48,895 nucleotides of DNA, from the NCBI GenBank assembly GCA_014324065.1, contig JACOMV010000002.1, positions 1-48,895 on the forward strand, given 5' to 3'. The DNA is from Hormoscilla sp. SP12CHS1 (GTDB taxonomy: Bacteria; Cyanobacteriota; Cyanobacteriia; Cyanobacteriales; Desertifilaceae). The notes under the pieces were generated by a model. That model saw nothing but the letters and a program-made list of their open reading frames with translations. It had not been told where the DNA came from and did no database searches. Both the position numbers and the translations under genes were made by a program. This document shows, piece after piece, positions 19,896 to 30,281 of the stretch (within the stretch, counting starts at the first letter, position 1; every line of letters begins with the position of its first letter).

Positions 19896-20765
19896 ATGGC
19901 AGTATCGATCGCCCATTTAGGCCCCACAGGGACTTATTCAGAAGCAGCGGCGCTCTCTGTTGCCCGATCGCTGCAATATCTAGGAGAGGAAACACTCTTA
20001 GTTGCTTGTCCCAGTATTGCCCGGGCGATCGAGACAGCAGCAGAAGATGGGGCCCAGCTTGCAGTTGTGCCAGTAGAAAATTCTCTCGAAGGTACTGTCA
20101 CGATTACCCTAGATACCCTATGGCAACTGGACAAGCTGCAAATCCAGCAGGCTTATGTCTTGCCAATTTCTCATGCACTGCTATCACTTGCTAGCAACCT
20201 GTCGGAAATCAAAACAGTTTATTCTCATCCCCAGGCCCTAGCCCAGTGCCACGGGTGGTTGAAAAAATTCCTCCCAGAAGTGCAGTTAATTCCCACTAAC
20301 TCGACCACCGAAGCATTAAAGTATCTAGACTCCGATCGTCAAGCAGGCGCCATCGCCTCTCGAAGGGCAGCGGAACTCTACCAGAAACCAGTATTAGCCT
20401 ACCCCATCAACGACCATCCCGACAACTGTACCCGCTTCTGGGTGCTCAGCCTACAACCATCTCCCTTCTTCGGTTCCCCCGAAGAGGATAAAAGTCATAC
20501 CTCCATCGCCTTCAGCGTTCCTGCCAATGTTCCGGGATCCTTAGTCAAACCCCTACAGGCTTTTGCCAGTCGGGGTATCAACCTCAGCCGCATAGAATCC
20601 CGTCCCAGCAAGCGATCGCTCGGAGACTATGTTTTCTTTCTGGACCTGGAAGCCGACGCCAAAGCCCCATCAACCCAAGCCGCACTTGCCGAACTAACAG
20701 CTTACACTGAAGTCCTGAAAATCTTTGGCAGCTACAACATTCAATTTTTTACCAATGATCGATGA
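19896..20765 (+). CDS. pheA: Prephenate dehydratase
   Basis: [77 protein letters not shown] at 19896 is a better start than 19851. Confidence 0.95.
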   Translation: MAVSIAHLGPTGTYSEAAALSVARSLQYLGEETLLVACPSIARAIETAAEDGAQLAVVPVENSLEGTVTITLDTLWQLDKLQIQQAYVLPISHALLSLASNLSEIKTVYSHPQALAQCHGWLKKFLPEVQLIPTNSTTEALKYLDSDRQAGAIASRRAAELYQKPVLAYPINDHPDNCTRFWVLSLQPSPFFGSPEEDKSHTSIAFSVPANVPGSLVKPLQAFASRGINLSRIESRPSKRSLGDYVFFLDLEADAKAPSTQAALAELTAYTEVLKIFGSYNIQFFTNDR

Positions 20766-20871
20766 TGAATTATGAATTACTAATTGCTAATCGAGAATTG
20801 TTAATTGACTATGCAACCATTCTCCATTTTCCTCGTTCCCTGGCTCTGCCTGGGAACACGCTGCGCTATGC

Positions 20872-21549
20872 TCAATTTTGTTCGTTATTATTAAAGTCAT
20901 TGAACGTGTCCTTGAGCGCCGTGCGGGCCGCTAACTGATTGCGAGTGTTATTGAGAATTTCCGCTTCCCGTTCCAGTCTATCCGACGTAGATTGCATTTC
21001 TAGTAGGGCTTGTTGTTCTCCCGCCGCACCATATAGATTGCTAGCCACCCAATAAGACAATTCTTTCGGTAAGTCAGGAATCTTGTCGGGCAATTCTATT
21101 TCTTTATCAGTCAGCTTTGCCGATAGATGAACCACATCCTTTAGCAGCTGATTTACCGAAGACGCCAGCGGTCTCAAATCCTTTACTGGCGGCTCATCCG
21201 AAATCCACTCTACCAACCCTACCCGATAGGGCTTTTCCCTAACATACTCCAACACCCGGAATCGCTGCTGTCCGAGGGTCAACATTTTCATCCGATCGTC
21301 TGGCAACCGTTGATATTGTAAAATTTCTGCACAGCACCCCACCGCTGCGGCTTTCTCTTCCACTGGAGTCCACATCAACACTCCAAAGCGGCGATCCTCC
21401 TCTAGGATCGTGTTCATCATCATCCGGTAGCGAAACTCGAAGATGTGCAGTGGCAGGGGTCTGCCGGGAAACAGCACAACTTCCGGTAGGGGAAACAGCG
21501 GCAGTTCTCGAACACCTATAGATGAAGAGGATGTCATTTTTCTTTCCAT
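20872..21549 (-). CDS. LON peptidase substrate-binding domain protein
   Basis: ELPLFPLPEVVLFPGRPLPLHIFEFRYRMMM. Confidence 0.93.
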   Translation of the reverse strand: MERKMTSSSSIGVRELPLFPLPEVVLFPGRPLPLHIFEFRYRMMMNTILEEDRRFGVLMWTPVEEKAAAVGCCAEILQYQRLPDDRMKMLTLGQQRFRVLEYVREKPYRVGLVEWISDEPPVKDLRPLASSVNQLLKDVVHLSAKLTDKEIELPDKIPDLPKELSYWVASNLYGAAGEQQALLEMQSTSDRLEREAEILNNTRNQLAARTALKDTFNDFNNNEQN

Positions 21550-21744
21550 CCCGGGTAATGGTTTATCATGAATTGTAATTTTAACAAAACTAAACGGGAC
21601 ACTACATTTGGGAGCATTTCACTTTGGTATTTGCCAATGGAAAATGGCTAATTGCGAATTCTGAATTTTCAATTTTCCATTTTCCCATTCTCAGTTCTCA
21701 ATTTTCCATTTTCCATTCTCAATTTTCCATTCCCAGATGCATCC

Positions 21745-22062
21745 CTACAGTTTTACCTCAATATCCACACCTGCCGGTAAATCCAGCTTCATTAGCGCGT
21801 CTATCGTTTTCGATGATGGCTGGTATATATCTATAATCCGCCTATGGGTCCGAGTCTCAAAGTGTTCCCGGGAATCCTTATCCACATGGGGCGATCGCAG
21901 TACGCAGTATATACGACGCTTCGTTGGTAGCGGTATTGGCCCTATTGCCGTCGCATTAGTGCGATTTGCTGTATCTACTATTTTTTCGCAACTCGTATCT
22001 AATAAACGCTGATCGAATGCTTTCAGACGGATTCTTATTTTCTGCTGCCCTATTGCTGCCAT
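21745..22062 (-). CDS. rpsJ: 30S ribosomal protein S10
   Basis: [72 protein letters not shown]. Confidence 0.98.
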   Translation of the reverse strand: MAAIGQQKIRIRLKAFDQRLLDTSCEKIVDTANRTNATAIGPIPLPTKRRIYCVLRSPHVDKDSREHFETRTHRRIIDIYQPSSKTIDALMKLDLPAGVDIEVKL

Positions 22063-22176
22063 TTTCTCACTCTGATTAACTTTTCAAGGTTCTGTTCGGT
22101 GGGTACTGCCAGTGAGCGAAGCATTTGCCGAGATTATTCTGCGCCAATACTCCGCCCAGTACCCTATTCTTGCGGT

Positions 22177-23406
22177 CTACTTTACGATTTTCGAGACCAC
22201 TCCCGCACCGATCGTGCGACCGCCTTCCCGAATCGCAAACCGCATCCCTTGCTCGATCGCGATCGCATTTATCAGTTCCACGTTCATCTTGATCCGATCG
22301 CCGGGCATCACCATTTCTGCCGCACTGCCATCATCTGCCGTAAAGGACTTGATCATACCCGTTACATCCGTAGTCCGCACGTAGAACTGAGGACGATAGT
22401 TAGAGAAGAAAGGAGTGTGCCGACCACCTTCTTCCTTTTTCAGCACGTACACCTCCGCCTCAAATTCCGTGTGAGGATTGATCGAACCGGGTTTAGCTAT
22501 CACCATACCCCGTTCCACCTGTTCCTTCTGAATCCCCCGGAGCAACAGTCCCACATTATCCCCGGCCATCCCTTCATCCAGGGTTTTCTGGAACATTTCC
22601 ACACCTGTCACAGTGGTACTGCGGGTGTCCTTGATGCCCACCAGTTCCACTGTTTCGCCTACCTTTACCTTGCCCCGTTCGATCCGACCGGTTGCCACCG
22701 TTCCCCGACCGGTGATCGAGAATACATCTTCCACCGCCATCAGGAACGGCTTATCCACCTCCCGCTCTGGGGTGGGGATATTAGCGTCTACTTCATCCAT
22801 GAGTGCCAGGATTTTATCTACCCACTCATTTTCACCCTTGCCAATGCTCGGGCTTTTTGTCAGAGCCTCCACTGCCTCTAATGCTGACCCCGCGACAATG
22901 GCAATATTATCACCATCAAATTGATAATCACTCAACAGTTCCCGGACTTCCAATTCCACTAGCTCCAGCAGTTCCTCATCGTCCACTTGGTCTTGCTTGT
23001 TCAAAAACACCACCAGGTTAGGAACTCCTACCTGACGTGCCAGGAGGATGTGCTCCCGGGTCTGGGGCATTGGCCCATCTGCCGCTGACACCACCAGGAC
23101 CGCCCCATCCATTTGAGCCGCTCCAGTGATCATGTTTTTCACGTAGTCAGCATGACCGGGGCAGTCCACGTGAGCATAGTGCCTACCCTCTGTCTCATAC
23201 TCAACGTGAGCCGTATTGATCGTGATACCCCGGGCTTTTTCCTCCGGTGCTGCATCTATCTCTGCGTAAGCTTTCGCCTTTGCCTTTCCTTGGGCCGCCA
23301 GGGACATGGTTATTGCGGCGGTTAGTGTTGTTTTCCCGTGGTCAACGTGACCAATGGTACCTATGTTTACGTGAGGCTTATTCCTTTCAAACTTTGCGCG
23401 TGCCAT
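22177..23406 (-). CDS. tuf: Elongation factor Tu
   Basis: [33 protein letters not shown], full length. Confidence 0.99.
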   Translation of the reverse strand: MARAKFERNKPHVNIGTIGHVDHGKTTLTAAITMSLAAQGKAKAKAYAEIDAAPEEKARGITINTAHVEYETEGRHYAHVDCPGHADYVKNMITGAAQMDGAVLVVSAADGPMPQTREHILLARQVGVPNLVVFLNKQDQVDDEELLELVELEVRELLSDYQFDGDNIAIVAGSALEAVEALTKSPSIGKGENEWVDKILALMDEVDANIPTPEREVDKPFLMAVEDVFSITGRGTVATGRIERGKVKVGETVELVGIKDTRSTTVTGVEMFQKTLDEGMAGDNVGLLLRGIQKEQVERGMVIAKPGSINPHTEFEAEVYVLKKEEGGRHTPFFSNYRPQFYVRTTDVTGMIKSFTADDGSAAEMVMPGDRIKMNVELINAIAIEQGMRFAIREGGRTIGAGVVSKIVK

Positions 23407-23522
23407 ACTGATGAATTAACCAATGTATAATCATTATGCTATCGAGCGGGATTTTTTCCCGGGGATGAAGTCTTATTTTACTTTTTTTCTAGCAAAAATC
23501 CTTCATCCCCAGAGCCTTTACC

Positions 23523-25598
23523 CTAGGCCGAACCTTTATTCTTAGCGATTATCGCTTCTGCCACATTCCGAGGCACTTCCGAGTAGTGGCTAAACTCCAT
23601 TGAGAATATACCACGACCTTGAGTTTTCGACCTGATATCTGTCGCATAGCCAAACATCTCTGCCAATGGTACTTTAGCAGATACCTTGCTAATCCCGTCT
23701 TCTGTACCCATGCCTTCTACTTGGCCCCTACGAGAATTCAAGTCTCCAATCACATCCCCAATAAAGTCTTCGGGTACTTCTACTTCCACCTTCATCATCG
23801 GCTCTAACATCACCGGCGATCCCTTGATCACTGCCTCTTTGAGAGCCATCGAGCCAGCTATTTTAAATGCCATTTCCGAGGAGTCTACTTCGTGGAAAGA
23901 CCCGTCTACCAGAGTCACCTTCACGTCTATCACTGGATACCCTGCCAAAACTCCCGATTCGCAAGCTTCTTTCATCCCTTGTTCTGCTGGGCCTATGTAC
24001 TCTTTCGGCACTGCCCCCCCAACTATTTTAGAGACGAATTCAAAGCCGCTCCCTGCCTCTGCTGGTTCCAATTCGATCTCCACGTGACCGTACTGACCTT
24101 TTCCACCACTCTGGCGGATAAATTTACCCTCAGCCTTGACCGCCTTGCGAATTGTTTCCCGGTATGCCACCTGAGGAGCCCCTACGTTTGCTTCCACCTT
24201 AAATTCTCGCAGCATCCGGTCTACCAGAATTTCCAAGTGTAGTTCGCCCATCCCCGCAATCACGGTTTGGTTGGTTTCTCCATCCACGCTTACCCGAAAT
24301 GTGGGGTCTTCTTCCGACAGAGATTGGAGTGCTTTCGATAGCTTCTCCATATCTTGTTTGGTTTTGGGCTCCACTGCCACCGATATTACTGGTTCTGGGA
24401 TGTACAGAGATTCCAGGATCGCTGGGGCCTTCTCCTCGCAGAGGGTATCTCCTGTAAAGGTGTCCTTCAACCCCAAAGCTGCTCCCAAATCTCCTGCCCT
24501 CATTTCGTCTACCTCTATGCGATCGTCTGCTTTCAAGATAATCAGGCGGGAAATTCGCTCTTTCTTGTTTTTGGTTGAGTTGAGGACGTAGCTGCCTTTC
24601 TTCAACACGCCGGAGTATACCCGGATAAAGGTCAGGCGACCATAGGGATCTGCCATGATTTTGAACGCCAAAGCCGAGAACGGCCCTTCATCGTCTGCTT
24701 GGCGAGCTACTACTTGCCCGTCTGGCAAGGTTCCCTGAATTGCTGGCACGTCTATTGGCGCTGGCAGGTAGTCTACCACTGCATCCAGCAGTAATTGCAC
24801 CCCCTTGTTTTTGAAAGCAGAACCGCACAGCACGGGCACGATCGTACCGTCTATGGTACCTTTCCGCAGGGCCGTCGCTATTTCTGCTTCCGTCAGTTCT
24901 TCCCCTTCCAGATACTTTTCTGTGAGGGCATCATCTGTTTCTGCTACCGACTCGATCAGCTTGGCACGATACTCTTGGGCCACTTCCATAATTTCTTCTG
25001 GAATTTCCGCGTCTTCGATATCTGTGCCCAGGTCATTCGTGTAGATCTTGGCTCGCATTCGCACCAAGTCTACAATGCCTCTGAATTCCCCTTCGCTGCC
25101 GATCGGCACCTGAATGGGTACTGCATTGGCACGGAGGCGATCGCGGATCTGCTCGTATACCTTAAAAAAGTTTGCCCCTGTTCTATCCATTTTGTTGACA
25201 AAGGCAATCCGAGGCACACTATACCTATCTGCCTGCCGCCACACCGTTTCTGATTGGGGCTGAACGCCTCCCACCGAACAGAATACAGCGATTACGCCAT
25301 CTAGCACCCGCATGGAGCGTTCCACCTCGATCGTGAAGTCTACGTGACCGGGGGTATCAATAATATTGATTTGATGATCCCTCCAGTTCGTGCTGATTGC
25401 CGCCGCCGTGATGGTAATCCCTCGCTCTCGTTCTTGGGCCATCCAGTCTGTTACTGCTGTGCCATCGTGGACTTCACCAATTTTGTGAACCACCCCCGAA
25501 TAAAACAGAATTCTCTCTGTTGTCGTCGTTTTGCCCGCATCTATGTGGGCGGCAATTCCCATATTCCGCACTCGCTCCAGCGGTACCGTTCGTGCCAC
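23523..25598 (-). CDS. fusA: Elongation factor G
   Basis: [31 protein letters not shown], full length. Confidence 0.99.
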   Translation of the reverse strand: MARTVPLERVRNMGIAAHIDAGKTTTTERILFYSGVVHKIGEVHDGTAVTDWMAQERERGITITAAAISTNWRDHQINIIDTPGHVDFTIEVERSMRVLDGVIAVFCSVGGVQPQSETVWRQADRYSVPRIAFVNKMDRTGANFFKVYEQIRDRLRANAVPIQVPIGSEGEFRGIVDLVRMRAKIYTNDLGTDIEDAEIPEEIMEVAQEYRAKLIESVAETDDALTEKYLEGEELTEAEIATALRKGTIDGTIVPVLCGSAFKNKGVQLLLDAVVDYLPAPIDVPAIQGTLPDGQVVARQADDEGPFSALAFKIMADPYGRLTFIRVYSGVLKKGSYVLNSTKNKKERISRLIILKADDRIEVDEMRAGDLGAALGLKDTFTGDTLCEEKAPAILESLYIPEPVISVAVEPKTKQDMEKLSKALQSLSEEDPTFRVSVDGETNQTVIAGMGELHLEILVDRMLREFKVEANVGAPQVAYRETIRKAVKAEGKFIRQSGGKGQYGHVEIELEPAEAGSGFEFVSKIVGGAVPKEYIGPAEQGMKEACESGVLAGYPVIDVKVTLVDGSFHEVDSSEMAFKIAGSMALKEAVIKGSPVMLEPMMKVEVEVPEDFIGDVIGDLNSRRGQVEGMGTEDGISKVSAKVPLAEMFGYATDIRSKTQGRGIFSMEFSHYSEVPRNVAEAIIAKNKGSA

Positions 25599-25726
25599 AA
25601 TTACCTCCTTCGATAGCGTTCTTTCTTACTGTTTATTTACAATTCTATACTTTTTTCACCAAACTGGTACTTGGGGATTTGTTATTTTGCATTTCTCTGC
25701 GACACATTCACCAGTCCCCTTCCGGT

Positions 25727-26197
25727 TTAGTACCGATAATGGGCAAAAGCCTTATTTGCCTCAGCCATTTTGTGAGTTTCTTCCCGCTTCCGAATGGCAT
25801 TCCCGGTTTCTTTAGCGGCATCCATCAGTTCGTTTGCCAATTTGTTGACCATTGATTTGCCCGATCGGGCCCGAGAGAATCTGATCAACCAGCGCAGGGC
25901 AAGACTTGTGCCCCGGTCAGCACGCACTTCCATCGGCACTTGGTAGGTAGCACCACCCACCCGCCGCGCCTTTACTTCCACCAGAGGCGTCGTATTCCGC
26001 ACTGCCTTTTCAAACACTTCTAGAGGATCTGTCCCCATTTTTTCTTCAATGGTCTTCAAGGCCCCGTATACTATTCTGGAGGCCAAGGACTTCTTGCCAT
26101 GCTTCATTATCCGCCTGATCGTCATACTTACCAGGCGGGAATTGTACACAGCATCTGGGGGTACTGTACGTTTTTTCGTTACTCCACGACGAGACAT
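25727..26197 (-). CDS. rpsG: 30S ribosomal protein S7
   Basis: [47 protein letters not shown]. Confidence 0.99.
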   Translation of the reverse strand: MSRRGVTKKRTVPPDAVYNSRLVSMTIRRIMKHGKKSLASRIVYGALKTIEEKMGTDPLEVFEKAVRNTTPLVEVKARRVGGATYQVPMEVRADRGTSLALRWLIRFSRARSGKSMVNKLANELMDAAKETGNAIRKREETHKMAEANKAFAHYRY

Positions 26198-26339
26198 AAT
26201 TAGCCTTTCTTTTTTCTCCCTAATACAGTTTGAACCTACCTGCTCACAATTTACCGGACCATTTTACATTTTGGTCCGGCAGACCTGGCGTTTCCTACAG
26301 GCCCTCGGCGCTATTTTGCCAGCAACCCTGTAGTACCGT

Positions 26340-26711
26340 CTATTTCGGACGCTTAGCTCCATATTTGGATCTCCCCTGACGGCGATCCTTCACTCCTGCC
26401 GTATCCAGGGTGCCGCGAATGATGTGATATCTTACACCGGGCAAGTCCTTCACCCGACCTCCCCTAATCATCACCACTGAGTGTTCTTGCAAGTTGTGAC
26501 CTATTCCTGGGATGTATGCTGTCACCTCAAATCCCGATGTCAGGCGCACCCGCGCTACTTTGCGGAGGGCCGAATTTGGCTTTTTCGGAGTTGTTGTGTA
26601 AACTCTGGTGCAGACGCCGCGACGCTGAGGACAACTCTTCAGAGCCGGGGATTTCGTCTTCTTTTCGACTTTCTGGCGTTCGCTACGAATTAATTGTTGT
26701 ATAGTGGGCAT
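26340..26711 (-). CDS. rpsL: 30S ribosomal protein S12
   Basis: [60 protein letters not shown]. Confidence 0.99.
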   Translation of the reverse strand: MPTIQQLIRSERQKVEKKTKSPALKSCPQRRGVCTRVYTTTPKKPNSALRKVARVRLTSGFEVTAYIPGIGHNLQEHSVVMIRGGRVKDLPGVRYHIIRGTLDTAGVKDRRQGRSKYGAKRPK

Positions 26712-26788
26712 GTGTTACGCCGTATCTGGCTTCTTTTCGGTAAATCATCACGACAATTGCTTATTATAACGATTTCCTCGGCGCTGTG

Positions 26789-27124
26789 TCAAATCTTTTT
26801 TTCAATGGAAAAAGAGTTCCCACAGCCGCAGGTTTGCGTCGCCTTCTGGTTGTGGAAGCGAAAGCCTCCCCCCATCAGGTCTTCCGAGTAATCTAGAGTC
26901 AGGTCATCTATGTATTCTGTCCCGCCGGCATCTACTACCACTTGCATCCCCTCACATTCATATAGCTTGTCTGACTCTTGCATCTGGTCGGATAACTCCA
27001 TTGTGTAAACCCAGTCCTGACAACCGCCAGCTATTACTCCCAGCCTCAAGAACGCCTTCTGGCTGTTATGCTTTGATTTCATCCGCTTTATTTCTACGGC
27101 TGCTGCTGGACTCAATTTTATCAT
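26789..27124 (-). CDS. Iron-sulfur cluster assembly accessory protein (HesB/IscA/SufA type)
   Basis: MIKLSPAAAVEIKRM, LRLGVIAGGCQDWVY, CGCGNSFS. Confidence 0.93.
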   Translation of the reverse strand: MIKLSPAAAVEIKRMKSKHNSQKAFLRLGVIAGGCQDWVYTMELSDQMQESDKLYECEGMQVVVDAGGTEYIDDLTLDYSEDLMGGGFRFHNQKATQTCGCGNSFSIEKKI

Positions 27125-27323
27125 GATTTCTATATTTTTCGCTACATTTGATTTATTATACCTTTAACCTTGCGCTCCATCTAGCTTGGCGCAAGGTCTA
27201 ATAAGAGCGAGTTCTATCTGTAAGTACATAGGCAAAATTATTTTTATATAAACTCCTCACATAACATAACAAGGGTTTGACGTAGAGTAAATATAAAAAT
27301 AATTTTGCACAACTACTTAGCTT

Positions 27324-27391
27324 CGCGTCCGGAGACACCCACCCATGTCGTGCGCGGTCCCGACACGACAGGGTGGGTGCTCCCGGACGCG
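27324..27391. other. Long near-perfect hairpin (about 25 bp paired), candidate terminator or structured element
   Basis: CGCGTCCGG-aga-CACCCACCC-a-TGTCGTG / 11-nt loop / CACGACA-GGGTGGGTG-ctc-CCGGACGCG. Confidence 0.85.
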
Positions 27392-27401
27392 ACCTTGTTG
27401 T

Positions 27402-27833
27402 TTATTTGCTGGTTTTGGACTCGGTGCGGGCGTAGTCATCTTGGAAGCGAATGATGTCGTCTTCTCCGAGGTATTCACCATTCTGGACTTCGATCAGTAC
27501 CAAGGGTATGACTCCTGGGTTTTCTAAGCGATGTGCTGTACATTGGGGCACGTAGGTAGACTGATTACTGCCGATCATCATCTCTTGCTCGCCGCAGGTC
27601 ACTTTGGCCGTACCTGAGACTATGATCCAATGTTCGCTGCGATGGTGGTGCATTTGCTGGCTCAGCCGGTGACCTGGCTTGACTTCGATCCGCTTAATTT
27701 TATATCCCCGTCCTTCTTCTAGCACTGTGAAGGAGCCCCAAGGCCGCAGTTCTGTGGCCGCAACTCTTTTGGGCGTTGCTGCTGCTGGTAATGGTAGGGC
27801 CTTATGAAGAGTAGTTTCTTGTAGTTTGCTCAT
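27402..27833 (-). CDS. Cupin domain protein, mannose-6-phosphate isomerase type
   Basis: RPWGSFTVLEEGRGYKIKRIEVKPGHRLSQQMHHHRSEHWIIVSGTAKVT. Confidence 0.9.
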   Translation of the reverse strand: MSKLQETTLHKALPLPAAATPKRVAATELRPWGSFTVLEEGRGYKIKRIEVKPGHRLSQQMHHHRSEHWIIVSGTAKVTCGEQEMMIGSNQSTYVPQCTAHRLENPGVIPLVLIEVQNGEYLGEDDIIRFQDDYARTESKTSK

Positions 27834-28249
27834 CTATATGTCTCCTTGAGATAATCTGGTGACAATGGCATCAGATTGATGCCATATCCGCCATGATTTC
27901 CATTCCACCACCCGCTTGTACCGGGTCTACTAACCCAAACATAACAGACGATCCCGGCCGGGTGTCATCCGCGATCCTGCTCTGGAAGCCATTCCACATC
28001 AAATCTTCATATTATACCATTTTACCTTTACATCACCCTTACAGTACAACAGCTTGCACCGGTTCAACCCAAACGGCAACGAACTGATTGAATTTGACTA
28101 ACCGCCCCTACAGCAAGTTGTACCATAGTTAGTCTGTTCCTACCGGTGGGGTTCTCGGCTGATCGCGCAGCGTGGCGCAGCCATGTTCTAGACGATCGGG
28201 CCATTAATAAAACCCTGATATTTTAACTTCTCTGTGAATCTACTGCCAA

Positions 28250-28269
28250 GTGGCACTTGATTGTGCCAC
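28250..28269. other. Perfect 7-bp hairpin GTGGCAC-TTGATT-GTGCCAC upstream of the TnpB-like gene
   Basis: Read directly; could be a transposon-end hairpin. Confidence 0.6.
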
Positions 28270-28399
28270 GAGCGAACGGGTAAGAATAGTTGACTAAAAT
28301 CTTGTATAAATCTGTAGATTGATATTGAAAATTAGTGAGCACCTTGCTATACTATAGAGGTGTAAGAAAAACAAGAAGCCTTTGGAGGTGGTGTAGAGC

Positions 28400-29881
28400 A
28401 TGGGAAGCGCAACCTATCAGACCCGATTGCCTGACAATTTAATACCGTTTGGGGTAGCCATGGGCAATCTAATGTCTGAGGTTGAGCGCAGCCTCTATGT
28501 TGACCTGCAATCAGGTGAGGCTTTGAAAGACTTAAAGCGTCGCTACCAGGTAGAGTTCGGCATAAATGCGCGTCAGTTCAACTCTGTTCATGCTGTTCTC
28601 AAAGGCAAAATTAAAAGCCGCAAGGAATGTCACAAGCGACAAATCAAGGAACTGAAGCAGCGTATCACTGGACTTAAAAAGAAAATCAAGTCCCTGACCA
28701 AGGGAATCAAGAAAGCTCCTAAGGCGTGCCCTATCAAGCGCAAAGGCTACACGGTCAAGCAGTGGTTGAAGTTCCAGCAACACCTGAAAAAACGTCATCT
28801 AGTAACTTGTGAGTCGCGCCTCAAGAAACTGCAAGAGACTGAGCCTACTATCATTTTTGGTGGCCGTAAGCTTTGGAATGCACAGTTTAACCTTGAGGCC
28901 AATGGATACGCTAATCACTCCGAATGGCTGAAGGATTGGCAACAGCACCGTAACTCTCAATCGTTCTACCTCGGCTCTAAGGACGAAACTGCTGGTTGTC
29001 AGATTTTCCAATTAGATACCGAAGGGAACATCAAGATTCGTGTTCCCAAAGCACTAGAGGGAGCTTTTGGACAATATGTGACCGCTTCCGGTATCAACTT
29101 CAACTGGGGGCAGGATGATGTGATCGCCGCTCTCAACAAAGACGGTGGTCAAGCGCTGTCCTACCGGATAGCCCAGAAAAACGACAAATGGTACTTATTC
29201 GTTACTACCGACCGTCCTGAAGTCCCGTTTATTTCTTCTAGGCGTAACGGTGCCATTGGTGTTGACCTTAACCCAGGTGTTGTTGGTTGGGCCTACTGTG
29301 ATGCTGAGGGTAATCTTGTAGATATTGGTCAGTTCAAAGTCAATCTACAAGATCAAACTTCCGCGCAAACAGAAGCAATTTTAGGTGATCTAGTTAAGCA
29401 TATTGTTCAGCGAGCTGAAACTTGGGGGTGCCCCATAGTTGTAGAAACACTAGATTTTTCCAAAAAGAAAGCAACGATGAAAGAGCAAGGCACTCGCTAC
29501 AGCCGTATGCTCTCGAACTTTGCTTATTCCAAGTTTGACCAAATGTTGTTGAGTCAGTGCGACCGCTTCGGCGTTCAGTTGATGCATCGCAATCCGGCTT
29601 ATAGCAGCACCATAGGCATGGTGAAATTCATGTCAATGTATGGTCTATCTTCCGACACCGCAGCAGCTCTAGCCATTGCTAGACGTGGTTTAGGACTTAA
29701 GGAGCGCATTCCTTCCAGGAACGCCTTAGGGGGACAAGTTGACACCTATAAGCACGTCTGGTCGCATTGGAATGCGCTACGAAAAGGTCTGCCGTTCCGT
29801 CGTCATGATCTTTTCACCTCCAGAGTCGCAAACAGCGAACCAGTGGTCAAGCTTTCAGTTGATCCGTCCCCCGAGCTGTAG
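28400..29881 (+). CDS. TnpB/Cas12-like RuvC nuclease (IS200/IS605 accessory-protein type) lacking the CPxCG zinc finger; no tnpA nearby
   Basis: IGVDLNPGVVGWA (RuvC-I D), VVETLDFSKKKATMKEQ (RuvC-II E), NPAYSSTIGMVKFMSMYGLSSDTAAALAIARRGLG (RuvC-III D). Confidence 0.85.
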   Translation: MGSATYQTRLPDNLIPFGVAMGNLMSEVERSLYVDLQSGEALKDLKRRYQVEFGINARQFNSVHAVLKGKIKSRKECHKRQIKELKQRITGLKKKIKSLTKGIKKAPKACPIKRKGYTVKQWLKFQQHLKKRHLVTCESRLKKLQETEPTIIFGGRKLWNAQFNLEANGYANHSEWLKDWQQHRNSQSFYLGSKDETAGCQIFQLDTEGNIKIRVPKALEGAFGQYVTASGINFNWGQDDVIAALNKDGGQALSYRIAQKNDKWYLFVTTDRPEVPFISSRRNGAIGVDLNPGVVGWAYCDAEGNLVDIGQFKVNLQDQTSAQTEAILGDLVKHIVQRAETWGCPIVVETLDFSKKKATMKEQGTRYSRMLSNFAYSKFDQMLLSQCDRFGVQLMHRNPAYSSTIGMVKFMSMYGLSSDTAAALAIARRGLGLKERIPSRNALGGQVDTYKHVWSHWNALRKGLPFRRHDLFTSRVANSEPVVKLSVDPSPEL

Positions 29882-30281
29882 CTCCAGCGGTGGGATTGTT
29901 GGCAAGTCCGCGTGACACTTCTGGTCAAAGGCGAGATTCCTTTGCTCGAATCGTAGATAAGACTGTTCGATCTACGTGCCTAAGTTTCTATAGGTTTTCA
30001 GGAACGGTACATGAGCTATGATTGATAAACATAGAGCACGACGATCCCACGCTGCGTGAAAAATCTGAGTTGCTGTCTGCAGGTAAACTCCTGAAGGCTG
30101 TGATGGGGCGATCGCTCCTTTAACTTTTCTAGTCCTGCCCCTAGCATGCTCGACGAACGCCATTATTTATCTTCTCTCCTTAAGTCACGACAAGAGAGTA
30201 AACTGTAATGACTCGGTACATTATTTATCTAAAAATGAAGTAAAAAAGAAGAGCGTATTATCATGAATTGGTAGAAAAAAA

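Noticed and set aside
21640-21736. AT-rich TTTTCAATTTTCCATT stretches as a regulatory array
   Set aside because: Irregular low-complexity repeats common in cyanobacterial intergenic DNA; no defined unit.
22099-22881. 260-aa plus-strand ORF
   Set aside because: Fully antisense to tuf; shadow ORF of a highly conserved gene.
24795-25253. 152-aa plus-strand ORF (and other plus ORFs across 23523-25598)
   Set aside because: Antisense to fusA; no recognisable domain.
28400-29881. Cas12k/CAST effector
   Set aside because: Protein is too short, RuvC acidic residues appear intact, and no tnsB/tnsC/tniQ or CRISPR array is present in the window.
28400-29881. TldR-type dead TnpB repressor
   Set aside because: D, E and D of RuvC-I, II and III all seem present.
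29972-30163. 63-aa minus ORF downstream of the TnpB-like gene
   Set aside because: No recognisable family, overlaps the putative RNA/hairpin flank; not supported.
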